The position numbers and the translations under genes were made by a program. From the NCBI GenBank assembly GCA_028554755.1, contig JAPTOF010000024.1, positions 6,773,001 through 6,837,000 on the forward strand: a stretch of 64,000 nucleotides of DNA. Reading direction: 5' to 3'. The number at the start of each line of letters is the position of its first letter. The first letter of the stretch is position 1. Under the pieces are notes generated by a model. The model saw nothing but the letters and a program-made list of their open reading frames with translations, was not told the origin of the DNA and did no database searches. This DNA comes from Cordia subcordata. Taxonomy: Eukaryota; Streptophyta; Magnoliopsida; Boraginales; Cordiaceae. Of this stretch, positions 36,250 to 46,847 are shown one piece after another.

Positions 36250-37265
36250 ATGGATTGGCATAGAAGACTAGGACATGCTAATGTGGACTCCATAAATAAA
36301 CCTGCTAATCTTGATCTTGTTAGAGGATTACCTAAGGTCAAATATGTTGGTAATAATGTGTGTCGTGCATGTAAACTTAGCAAACAAACTCGAGAATCCT
36401 TCAAAAGCAAGAATATGATCTCTACTTCAAAACCTTCAGAACTTTTGCATACGGATTTATTTGGACCTAATAGGGTTGCTAGCTTGGGTGGAAAATTATA
36501 TGCTTATGTGATTGTTGATGATTTCTATAGATTTACTTGGGTAATTTTTCTAGCTCACAAAAATAACACACCAAACGAGTTTATAAAATTTTGTAAACGT
36601 GTTCAAAATGAAAAGGATATTTGATTTCCACCATAAGAAGTGATAAAGGTACCGCGTTTACAAACCTTACTATGAAATCTTTTTGTCAAGAAAATGTTAT
36701 CTCTCACACTTTTTCAGCTCCAAGAACACCACAACAAAATGGTGTCATTGAAAGAAAAAACCATGCCTTACAAGAAATGGCAAGAACTATGCTTTGTGAA
36801 AATAATTTACCTAGCTATTTTTGGGTCGAGGCCGTAAGCACCAAATGTTATGTGATTAATTGTAGCATTATTCAAAAAGATCTTGACAGAACTCCATATG
36901 AACTTTGGAAAGAAAGAAAGCCAAACATCTCATATTTCAAAACTTTTGGTCTTGTATGCTTTATTTTAAATGAAAAAGACAATCTTGGCAAATTTGATTC
37001 AAAATCCGATGATGGCATATTTCTTGGATATTCTTCATCTAGTAAAGCATATAGGGTATACAATAAAAGAACCATGGTTGTTGAAGAAACGATAAATGTG
37101 AAATTTGATGAAGGAGTTTTTGATTCAAAATGTGATGATGTTGATGTTGTTACCATTCAAAAGAATATCAGTAATCTTGATCTAGACAAAGGAAATAAAC
37201 CTAATGATGCATGTCATGAGGATCAATAGCATGAGAATGTTGATGAACAATGTGATGATCAAAAT
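36250..37265 (+). pseudogene. pol (INT): Element G integrase
   Basis: Starts with the HHCC domain (WHRRLGHAN...CRACKLSK) just after a frameshift at 36250. The catalytic residues are Asp in LLHTDLFGP, Asp in IRSDKGT and Glu in TPQQNGVIERKNH, all present. A second frameshift lies at about 36620. The Pro/Tyr-containing C-terminus DRTPYELWKERKPNISYFK and a linker follow to a stop near 37229. Confidence 0.9.
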
Positions 37266-38180
37266 GTGATACATGATAAGCATGATAACTTGCCAAAAAC
37301 TTATAAATTTGTTGGTTATCACCTCCCTTCCCAAATTATTGGTAAACCTTCCAAAGGTGTTGAAACTAGGTCCTCCTTGAGAAATGTATGTAATCATCTT
37401 GCCTTCTTGTCTCAAATTGAACCTAAAAGTATACATGACACTTTACTTGATGATAGTTGGATAAATGCCATGCAAGAGGAACTCAATCAATTCGAAAGAA
37501 ACAATGTATGGAAACTTATTGAAAAGCCTAAAAATCAATCTATAATTGGAACTAAATGGGTCTTTAGAAACAAGTTAGATGAATTTGGCATAATAACTAG
37601 AAACAAGGCTAGATTAGTTGCACAAGGTTATAAGCAAGAAGAAGATATTGATTATGATGAAACCTTTGCTCGCGTTGCTAGACTTGAATCAATTAGAATG
37701 TTACTTGCTTTTGCATGCTTTATGAACTTCAAATTGTATCAAATGGATGTGAAAAGTTCTTTCTTAAATGGATATATTGATGAAGAAGTATATGTGGCTC
37801 AAGTTCCAAGATTTGAGGACCCTTTTCATCCTAACCATGTTTCCAAGCTTGAAAAAGCATTGTATGGACTAAAGCAAGCACCAAGAGCATGGTACAAGAG
37901 ATTAAGTGGATTCTCAGTTGAAAAAGGCTTTACAAGAGGTAAACTTGATTCAACTTTATTTTTAAAGAATGATGGTAAAGATATACTTACCGTACAATAT
38001 ATGTTGATGATATCATCTTTGGTGCCACTAATAAGTCTATTCGTGAGAATTTTTCTAAGCATATGCATAGTGAATTTGAAATGAGCATGATGGGAGAACT
38101 TACATTCTTTCTTGGCCTTCAAATCAAACAAACTAAAGAAGGAATTTTCATTAACCAAGCTAAGTACACAAAATAACTAC
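37266..38180 (+). pseudogene. pol (RT): Element G reverse transcriptase
   Basis: Open from 37266 to 38084 with WINAMQEELNQFERNNVW, KARLVAQGYKQEEDIDYDETF, QMDVKSSFLNG and LYGLKQAPRAW. A frameshift just before 38000 puts the catalytic Y-V-D-D-I-I-F-G (about 38000-38025) out of frame, but its residues are intact. A stop at about 38175 follows in the thumb region. Confidence 0.92.
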
Positions 38181-38940
38181 TTAAAAAGTGTGGATTTGAT
38201 AGAGCAAAAGATATTGGAACTCCAATGAGCACCTCTACCAACCTTCATAAAGATGAAAATGGTAAGTCGATGGACAAAAAAAGATATAGAGGTATGATCA
38301 GAAGCCCACTTTACTTAACAGCCTCTAGAACTGATATTATGTTTGTTGTATGTTTGTGTGCTCATTTTCAATCTTGTCTTGAAGAATCTCATTTACTTAT
38401 TATTAAAAGGATTTTCAGATCTCTTAAAGGAACACAAGAACTAGGGCTTTGGTATCCTAAGGGAACAAATTTTGAACTAGTAGGTTACTCTGATGCTGAC
38501 TTTGCTAGTTCTAAAACCGATAGGAAAAGTACTAGTGGAACCTATCATTTTCTTGGTAATTGCTTAGTTTCATGGTCAAGTAGAAAGCAAAATAGTGTAG
38601 CACTTTTAACAGCTAAAGCAGAATATATTGCAGTAGGAAATTGTGTTGCACAAGTTCTTTAGATGAAACAAACTTTGCTCGACTTTGGTGTTATATTTGA
38701 GCATGTTCCAGTTATGTGTGATAGCACAAGTGCAATTAATCTCACTAAAAATCCAATTCAACATTCTAGGACCAAGCACATAGAAATAAGGCATCATTTC
38801 ATTTGTGATCATGTGCAAAGAGGTAATGTTATGCTTAATTTTGTTGATTCTCTGTACTAACTTGCTGATATTTTTACAAAACCACTGCATGAAAACTAGT
38901 TTTTAAACATTAGAAAGGAGTTGGGAATGACTCAATTATA
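38181..38940 (+). pseudogene. pol (RH): Element G RNase H
   Basis: Open 38225-38662 with GYSDADFASSKTDRKSTSG and AKAEYIAVGNC. A TAG at 38660-38662 replaces the Trp before MKQTL. It continues to 38860 with MCDSTSAINLTKNPIQHSRTKHI and ends near 38940. Confidence 0.9.
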
Positions 38941-38994
38941 AAAAACTCTTATTCCCTACAAAACTGCCAATACCAAAACACTTACCCCTGTATT

Positions 38995-39184
38995 GGTACA
39001 CCGGCTAAGTCAACCGGTAGTCTGTCTCAGCCTCTGTTTTTACCGGAACACTTGGTCTCGATACTGATCGACTGGTAGTTGCGATTTTTTTTGAAAAATT
39101 AATAGGGCTCGACTAGTTGAAAAGCCTCATAACTCTTATTTTATCAAAACTCTTCATCCCCTCACCTTCTTTCTCTCTATAAAA
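38995..39184 (+). promoter_or_regulatory. Internal promoter-like module upstream of env-like ORF in G
   Basis: Between RNase H and the env-like ATG lies a palindrome cluster (CACCGGCTAAGTCAACCGG, GATCGACTGGTAG, CTCGACTAG; about 38998-39118). It is followed by TATAAAA at 39178-39184, 167 bases before ATG 39351. Its order of motifs, including TACCGGAACAC and a T/A-rich TTGAAAAATT, resembles the segment before TATA in the G LTR (51300-51416). I infer a separate promoter for the env-like transcript. Confidence 0.55.
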
Positions 39185-39209
39185 TCCCTCTCAAACATCT
39201 TTCTCCCTC

Positions 39210-39319
39210 AAATCTCTACATTAACACATTACCTACTTCAATTTCTTCCAAAATATCTTCATCAAAATCTCTACATTAACACATTACTTACTTCAATTTC
39301 TTCCAAAATCTCTTCATCA
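39210..39319 (+). repeat. 55-bp tandem duplication before env-like ATG
   Basis: Two nearly identical units (39210-39264 and 39265-39319) lie just downstream of the internal TATA, in what would be the env-like 5' leader. Confidence 0.9.
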
Positions 39320-39350
39320 AAACCATGGTCTCTATCTCTCTCTCTCTCTC

Positions 39351-39516
39351 ATGACTAATACAAGAAACAAAGGAAAGGGTCAAGCTTCGGTTCCAAGAGA
39401 AAGGGTGGAGCAAGTACTTCAAGAGGCTCAAGGAGACCAACAAGACAACCTTCACCCGAGCCAAATCCATCCTCACCACCTGTAAATCGTGATTATTCCA
39501 AGAAAAAGATATGGGC
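39351..39516 (+). pseudogene. env-like: Element G env-like ORF, N-terminal part
   Basis: The ATG at 39351 opens a short basic segment. After a 1-base shift near 39410 the reading continues as a Ser/Pro/Arg-rich stretch (SRRPTRQPSPEPNPSSPP) up to the insertion of D at 39522. When the D insertion and one TSD are ignored, the frame continues into 48720 onward. No signal peptide is visible in this part. Confidence 0.75.
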
Positions 39517-39521
39517 AAGTA

Positions 39522-41388
39522 TGTTAGGAATAGTATGCCCTAAAGCTCACTTGGACATGACATTTTGGATATGAAACAATGTATAATCATATTTTTGTTA
39601 AATGGCATTATGAGTTTCTTACATATAATCTCTGTTATGTTTTATCGATGCATGTATGAAGGTCCTTTGACTTGCACTAATGACTTGGGTGAGCAGTGAG
39701 GCTGGACGCACAGTAGGTCCAAGTCTAGATTTAGTCACATCATAAATTGAATCCATAACCAAATAAGTAGTGTTGGGCACTCTACTGGGATAAGGTTATA
39801 TTGAGCAAGTCTCCTCTTTGAGGGTGATCTACCTAGGTCATTGGAGGACTTTCTGGATTTGTCTCAATAGTACGTGTGTCACGTATTGGATAGGACCATT
39901 GTTAGTATGTTTTCTAGCGACGTACTATCAAAGAAAGAAAACAAGACACTCACTGCTACTAAATGATCATTGCTCTTAATCTTGAGTATATGTGGATGAA
40001 CTAATGAAGTTAGGGTTTAGTACTTTGATTCACTGTAGGTGAGATCTTATTTTATTAAGATCAACAGCCTTGTGCATTGAGTGCTAAGTTCTAATAAATT
40101 AGAACATGCATATGCAAAATGGAATCTATGTGCCCCCTTTGGGATTGTCCAAATTTATCATCCGAATCTAGATCTAGTGATACTACCTTTATAGGTGTGT
40201 CGGTCATATGGCTTAAGGGTCGCTCCCGAGATCAAGAGATTCCATGACCAAGGATGGTTGGCAATAGGACAAGAAACCCAACGGAAAAAGATACAGCTAA
40301 GGAGGTGATAGTACATAGGCCAAAGGACCGATCTTAGCTGTGGGTATACATAGAGGGGCATTATGGTCAGTTATTTAGTAGGTCAAAGACAAAGTTCACA
40401 TTCTTTTGTGATAAGCTTTTGGGTAATGACAATTATTCTTGGAGTGCAACTTTGATCTTATGGTGGAATAGATCGAAGTTAAAAATAATTATTATGTCGC
40501 CTAGATTGGGTAAGGATAATTTTAATTATTTTTGGAAGCCAATGATAATTGTGTCTTCTTGGTCCCTTCCCTAGTTGAAATGACTTTGAGAGAGTAATCT
40601 TGAAAGAGCAAATTCCATATTGTGGTAGTAGCCTTATTGGGCTAAAGCTTGAAATTGGGTTTGGGCTTTCTTTAGAGTCCAAGATAACCTAATTGGGCTA
40701 GGATGGTTTCCTATTGGGCTTGGGCCTCCACATGGATTATGGACTATGTGTTGGACTTGGATAATGGGCTTGGCCTAAGTCTTCCAAAACAAGTGGACAA
40801 CTTGCAGAAGTCTTCCAAGACAAGATTGACAAGTTTCAAAAAGGAAATACTACATGGAAATTTTCTCCTACATTGAAAGTTTAGCAACTTTAGATGCCAA
40901 GGTTCTCTCTATAAATAAACAAGACCCTACACCTTTTATGTATTCCACTTTGTAGTTGATTTCTTCCTTTTTGGCAAGAAAATACTACAACACATAGTAC
41001 ACACTTATTGTGTGATTTTTGCTCTAGTTTTTCAAGAGCATATTACTTTGCTTCTTCCCACACAAGAGGCTATTCTCTCAAGATAAGTCTCTTTAATCAT
41101 AGGGAAGAAGACTAGGGAGTTGCTTATTGTGACACCCTTATAGCAAATTTTGGTGGCCTTGTTCGTGAACAGAATAAAGCTCGTGACCGGTTTTAGCTTC
41201 ATCAAAGGCCCCACGCTTCAAGAGGTTAGCTTTATATATTTTGCAAGTACTAGTTATATTCTATATATGTTCTTAAGCATGTTCTTGTGTGTGTAATGTG
41301 GATATTTTATTTTCCTAGGATGTTTTCTTAGTTATAATTTAGAAAATATGGACTAGGATACCCCACACTTAATAATATCGATCCTACA
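39522..41388 (+). repeat. Element D 5' LTR
   Basis: 1867 bp, starts TGTTAGGAAT and ends ATCGATCCTACA. TATAAATA is at 40910-40917. Unlike B, G and K, I see no palindrome cluster upstream of this TATA. Confidence 0.97.
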
Positions 41389-41390
41389 AT

Positions 41391-41402
41391 TGGTATCAGA
41401 GC
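41391..41402 (+). promoter_or_regulatory. Element D primer-binding site
   Basis: TGGTATCAGAGC, an exact match to the standard plant initiator Met-tRNA site, 2 bases after the LTR. Confidence 0.95.
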
Positions 41403-43027
41403 TTAGGCTCACACACAACATGCTTAGACTATGCAAGAATATTGTATTTGCATAAATATATATTAGTCATCTTGTGAGTGGCAAGATTAGGAAATCTTGT
41501 GTTGCATATACTTGTGGTTTTATGCTTGTATGTGCAGATAATATAAAATCCCCTTGATGGTTCGTATGTATGCATGATAGATTTTCGTGTACGGTCAACA
41601 AAGCTTGGCCATAGGCGATTTCATGTATAAAATATTTCTGGTTATTGCTTTTAGTTTCATGTAAAAGAAGCATAGGATGTTTTGATATCCTTGTAATGTT
41701 TCTTTATGAAGCTTGTATTAGCAATAGCAAAGTGTATTATTGTAATCTTTGAAGACCAAGAAGAAAAACAAGAAAACAGCATATAGGAATACTCTACCTG
41801 GTAAGCAAGCCGGACGACCGGGTGGACTTAACCGGTCGACCGGCTACTCCAGAGAGCAAAAAATTCATGAAGCAATTGGAGCCGGTCGACCGGCTCTTAT
41901 TGACTGGCCGACCGGCCGAGGCGTAAAAGCTACTATGTGTGCTGTTTTTGTTGAAGATTACAGGGAGCCATCAAAGAGGGATTCTAACATATTTTTGGTG
42001 GATGTTTATAATGCATTGATATATGTTTTAACATATTTGCATTAGCATGATTGCCACCTAGAAATATGTCCACTCATTAGGGTTTATAAAAATTAGTCAT
42101 ACATATGAGTTGATTCTCAAAGATAGTTAAGTTTATGAGAATGGCTTAGATAAGAGAATTATAAGCCGCTATGTCTAAAGATGTCATGAGATCTCATGAC
42201 AACATTAAAATAACTTAACTTGAGATTTACATGTATATATATCAACCTAAGGGTCTATGCACCCAGATTTAGGTAAGAGATCTATTGTGATATTGCAATG
42301 TTTTAGTAACACAAAGGGGATTTACATATATCCAAAATGTGTTTAGATCTAAAACAAAGCAAGAATATCAAAGGAAACCCTTAAGTTAAAATATTTAGTG
42401 GGAGAGGGGACTGGAAATACCCCACGGCTTTCTATATCCGATTCACGTTAATGATAAATGTCATTAACTTCCCCAACAGAAGGTGACATTTTGTCTAGAT
42501 TTAACAAGGTGAAACATAAAATGTTTATTCAAAAGGGTGTCAGTAAGTTCGACCATCCCATCGATGGAGTTCTTCACTAAAGATCGCCTTACGTAACATT
42601 GATTAAAGTCACTACCCTATCGGAGGGCTTAAATCAAGAATGTTTTGGGGAATAAACATTAGGAATGGGTATACACTCAACTTAAATGGTAGGTTCGGCT
42701 ATCCTATTGATAGAGTTCGCTACCGGATTTAAGAAGCCAAACAAAACAGTGATTGAATTATTCAATTGGATCATATCCAGACAATTGTTAATTCAAATAA
42801 GTGGTGGCACTTAACTTAACATTCATAAGTTCGACCATCCCATCGGTGGAGTTCTTATGAGGATGTTGAGACATCGTTAAATCGAGTAGTTTAAAGGGTT
42901 GATCTGCTCAAAGGCAAATGATGTAAAAGTACTCGTATGTATTATTTCCAAAGATAGAATACATAATATACATGCATCAATTTTGTACTCATAAATTAAT
43001 TATGATTATATTGTTGTATCCAGAAAA
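41403..43027 (+). other. Element D leader with palindrome cluster
   Basis: A long untranslated leader. At 41808-41925 it has AGCCGGACGACC, two exact CCGGTCGACCGG palindromes (41832-41843 and 41882-41893) and CTGGCCGACCGGCC. Further on are several copies of a CCCATCGRTGGAGTTC-type unit (near 42555 and 42840, with diverged copies between). A 98-codon ORF at 41749-42045 merely reads through the palindromes, so I do not call it a gene. Confidence 0.8.
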
Positions 43028-43740
43028 ATGTCTTCGTTCAGTCCACTAGCTACAATTCTCAAAGAGCACAAGCTCACTGGACCGAATTTTGTGGACTGGG
43101 AATGAAACTTAGACATAGTACTCACTGCAGAAGAGTACAAGTATGTCCTAACAACTCCTTGTCCTGTTGTGAGGGCTAACTCTTCTAAAACCCAGAAAGA
43201 TGCTGAGGCAAAATGGCAGAAAGCAAATAGTATGGCCAAGTGCTATATGATGGCTTCTATGTCAGATATTTTGCAGAGCAAGCATCATCATATAGAAACT
43301 GCAAAAGAAATCATGACCTCACTGTCTCGTATGTTTGCTGATAAGAGCAGGCCCGCAAGGCAAGGTGCTCTTAGAGAAATTATGAATCAAAGGATGGTAG
43401 AAGGAGCATCCGTCAGGGAGCATATGCTCAAAATGATGGATTGCTTCAATACTGCTGAGATCCTAGGAGCAAACATAGATGAACAATCAAAGGTAGACAT
43501 GATTTTGGAGACTCTACCGTCATCTTATACTCAGTTCAAGCTTAATTATAATATGAGTAAGATGAACATGGATATGACAAAATTAATGAAAGAGCTCCTA
43601 GCTGCAGAAGCCATAATGAAAAATAAAGGCCACATAAATATGGTTCAAGCATCCACTGGACTTAACCCAAAGGAGAAAGTTCAAAGGAAAGGGGAAGCAA
43701 AAACGTGGTCAAGGGAAAAAGAAGAAAAGTGGTGAACAGC
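43028..43740 (+). pseudogene. gag: Element D gag (UBN2-type) with shared in-frame TGA
   Basis: The ATG at 43028 opens MSSFSPLATILKEHKLTG. Codon 26 is TGA (43103-43105), as in C. The frame is otherwise open to 43735 with the gag core (AKCYMMASMSDILQ, AKEIMTSLSRMF, KVDMILETLPSSYTQF). A 1-base deletion near 43675, relative to C, shifts the basic C-terminal tail out of frame. Confidence 0.9.
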
Positions 43741-44290
43741 CCAGGCAGTTAACAGGTGAAAAGCCCAAGGGCAAATGCTTTAAATGTGGCCTAAAAGGAC
43801 ACCGGAAAAAGGATTGCCCAAAGTACTTGGCTCGAGGCCAGAAAGGTACACCTCTTTTGTTCTACATTGAAACCTGCTTAGTGGTTGATTCTACAGATTC
43901 TTGGATTGTAGACTCTGGAGCCACTAACTATATTTGCAATTCTTTGCATTGGTTTCAGGAAATGAAGGAACTAGCTAAAGGAGTTTGCTCGAGGTTGAGT
44001 AATGGAGCAAAAGTATGGGTCAGTAGTGGGAGGAATGTGCTTAAATTTTCCCTGTAATAGGAAGATATTTTTGAACAATGTTTATTATGTTCCGGATGTA
44101 CGTAAAAACCTTATCTCTGTTTCGCAATTAATATTAAAGGGTTTTTGCATTAATTTCCATTCTAGTGTTGATATCAGTAGAGATGGAAATATTATTTGTT
44201 CCGGTAGCATGCACGATAATTTGTTCTATATAAAACCTATTACAAACTCACTGCATAATATAGAACAAACTAATTCCCGAAAAAGGAAGG
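43741..44290 (+). pseudogene. pol (PR): Element D zinc knuckle and protease
   Basis: An intact knuckle CFKCGLKGHRKKDC lies near 43777-43818. The protease active site W-I-V-D-S-G-A-T is intact at about 43900-43925. A frameshift at about 44000 moves the end of the protease to the next frame (44002 onward), which continues into integrase. Confidence 0.9.
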
Positions 44291-45243
44291 TTTCTTCGAC
44301 CAATGATACATATCTTTGGCACCTACGCTTAGGACATATCAGTCTAAAGCGAATTCGGAGATTAGTCGAGGATGGGCATCTTAGCTCATTAGATCTCGAA
44401 GATCTACCTCCATGTGAATCTTGTCTCAAAGGGAAGATGACTAAACGGTCATTTTCTTCTAAAGGAGAAAGGGCCAAAGAAGTATTGGAATTGGTTCACA
44501 CTGATGTGTGTGGTCCTATGAGCAAATCAGCACGAGGAGGTTATGAGTATTTCATTACTTTTACTGATGATTACTCTAGGTATGGATACGTATATCTAAT
44601 GCGACGCAAGTCTGAATCCTTTGAGAAATTCAAAGAGTTCAAAGCTGAGACAGAGCGGAAATTAGATAAACATATCAAAGCCCTTCGGTCTGATCGAGGT
44701 GGCGAATACCTCTCAGGTGAGTTCAGAGACTATCTTACACAAGAAGGGATAGTGTCTCAGTTGACTGCACCAGGGACTCCTCAGCAAAATGGTGTAGCAG
44801 AGAGAAGAAATCAAACCCTATTGGATATGGTTAGGTCAGAAATGTGGACTGGGCGTAAGCCTAGTCTAAATCATCTCCACATTTGGGGCTGTCCAGCTTA
44901 TGTACTTAATAGTAATGCTTCAAAATTGGAACCAAGATCCGAGTTATGCTATTTCATTGGATATCCTAAGGGAACCAGAGGTGGGATCTTTTATAATCCT
45001 AAGGAGCAAAAGGTGTTTATAAGCACCCATGCTAGATACTTAGAGAATGATGAAATGGTCCAGAAAACACCAGATTCTGAAGTTGTTCTAGATGAGATTT
45101 CACAAGAATCTCCAATAACACCTATGGTAACTGTGAATGAAAAAGAACAGCATATTACACCTAATATATCGGAGCATCGTCGTAGTGGGAGAATGTCCAA
45201 GCCTCCTGATAGATACTATGGAGAGTTCTTTCAGACTTCTTAA
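44291..45243 (+). pseudogene. pol (INT): Element D integrase with 38-codon in-frame deletion
   Basis: Open in one frame. It contains HLRLGHISLKRI with the CESCLKGK zinc domain, then the catalytic Asp in VHTDVCGP, Asp in LRSDRGGEY and Glu in TPQQNGVAERRN. Directly after LLDMVR about 38 codons present in C are missing without breaking the frame (near 44835). Those residues follow the catalytic Glu, so the core fold is likely damaged. It ends with a TAA at 45241-45243 in place of Tyr. Confidence 0.92.
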
Positions 45244-46833
45244 GAGAATCAGGTGGTGGATCCCGTAAGTTATGATGAAGCAGTTTTTGACATAGATGCC
45301 AACAAATGGCATAAGGCAATGGATTCAGAGTTAGAATCTATGTATTCTAACAAAGTCTGGGATCTTGTAGTTGCACCTGAAGGGGTAAAACCTATAGGGT
45401 GCAAATGGGTCTACAAGAGAAAAAGAGGAGTTGATGGAAAAGTTGAAACCTTTAAAGCAAGGTTGGTGGCGAAAGGTTATACTCAGAAAGAAGGGATCGA
45501 TTATAAGGAAACTTTCTCACCAGTAGCCATGCTTAAATCCATCAGGATACTTCTTGCCATCGTTTGTCATTATGACTACGAGATATGACAAATGGACGTC
45601 AAGACAGCCTTTCTTAATGGGGAACTTGACGAGACCATTTACATGACACAACTAGATGGATACATTGCTAAAGGCCAGGAACATATGGTTTGTAAATTAA
45701 AGAAGTCCATTTATGGATTAAAATAGGCATATAGAGCATGGAACATCAAATTTGATCAGGTAATTAAATCTTATGGTTTTGATCAAAATATTGATGAACC
45801 TTGCGTGTATAAAAGGTGTAATGGAAATGCTGTAGCTTTTTGGTTCTGTATGTGGATGATATCCTACTAATTGGAAATGATGTGGGGATGCTATCATTCA
45901 TAAAGGTTTGGCTTTCTACTCAATTTCAAATGAAGGATTTAGGAGAAGCTAGTTATGTTCTAGGCATCAAGCTTATGCGAGATCGTAAGAACAGAAGGCT
46001 AGCCCTATCTCAAGCTTCATTTATTGAGAAGATATTAGTCAGGTTTAACATGCAAAACTCTAAGAAAGCCTTGTTACCTTCTAGACATGGAGTTTATCTA
46101 TCTCGGGATCAATGTCCTAAAACACCTGAGGAGATAGAGAGCATGAAGCGAGTTCCTTATGCTTCAGCAGTTGGAAGTCTCATGTATGCCATGTTATGTA
46201 CTAGACCAGATATCTGCTTTGCTGTTGGCATGGTTAGTAGATATCAGTCAAACCCTGGACCGGCACATTGGGTCGCGGTTAAGCATATATTCAAATTCCT
46301 GCAAGGAATAAAGGATTATGTGCTAGAATACCATGCAGATGATCTAACACCATTAGCCTATACAGACTCGGATTTCCAGTCCGACAGAGATTCCAGGAAG
46401 TCTACTTCTGGATATGTTTTCACTCTGTCAGGAGGAGCTATTTTATGGAGAAGTGTGAAGCAAAATTGTATTGCTGACTCTACCATGGAGGCCGAGTATG
46501 TAGCAGCATCTGAGGCTACAAAAGAGGCAGTATGGCTAAGAAAGTTCCTGTTAGACCTAGAGATTGTGCCGGCAGCTCACAGACCAATAACGTTGTATTG
46601 CGACAACAACGGTGCTGTTTCACAGTGCAAAGAGCCCAGGAATCACAAAAAGGGTAAACACATTGAACGGAAATATCATTTGATTCGTGAGTTTATCCAA
46701 AGACGAGATGTAGTAGTTGACAAGATAGCTTCACAGAAAACCCGGCACTCCATTTACTAAGACTTTTTCAGAGAAAGTGTTTGCCACACATTTAGAGTCT
46801 TTGGGTATTAGGCTTTGCAGAAGTAATCTTTAG
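45244..46833 (+). pseudogene. pol (RT-RH): Element D RT and RNase H
   Basis: RT 45253-45588 ends at TGA (45586-45588), where C has Trp before QMDV. The frame reopens, then TAG at about 45724-45726 replaces Gln in YGLKQ. A 1-base shift near 45838 precedes 45840-46760, which carries the catalytic Y-V-D-D-I-L-L and a full RNase H (YTDSDFQ, STMEAEYVAASEA, LYCDNNGA). A last shift near 46730 hides the C-terminus, which ends at TAG 46831-46833. Confidence 0.93.
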
Positions 46834-46834
46834 T

Positions 46835-46847
46835 GCAAGTGGGAGAT
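46835..46847 (+). promoter_or_regulatory. Element D polypurine tract
   Basis: GCAAGTGGGAGAT directly before the 3' LTR. Confidence 0.88.

Noticed and set aside
41749..42045. 98-codon ORF in the D leader
   Set aside because: It reads through the palindrome cluster, which is free of stops because it is GC-rich. It has no homologue in the C leader.
43103..43105. Selenocysteine reading of the shared gag TGA
   Set aside because: Land plants lack the selenocysteine machinery, and no SECIS-like structure was evident.
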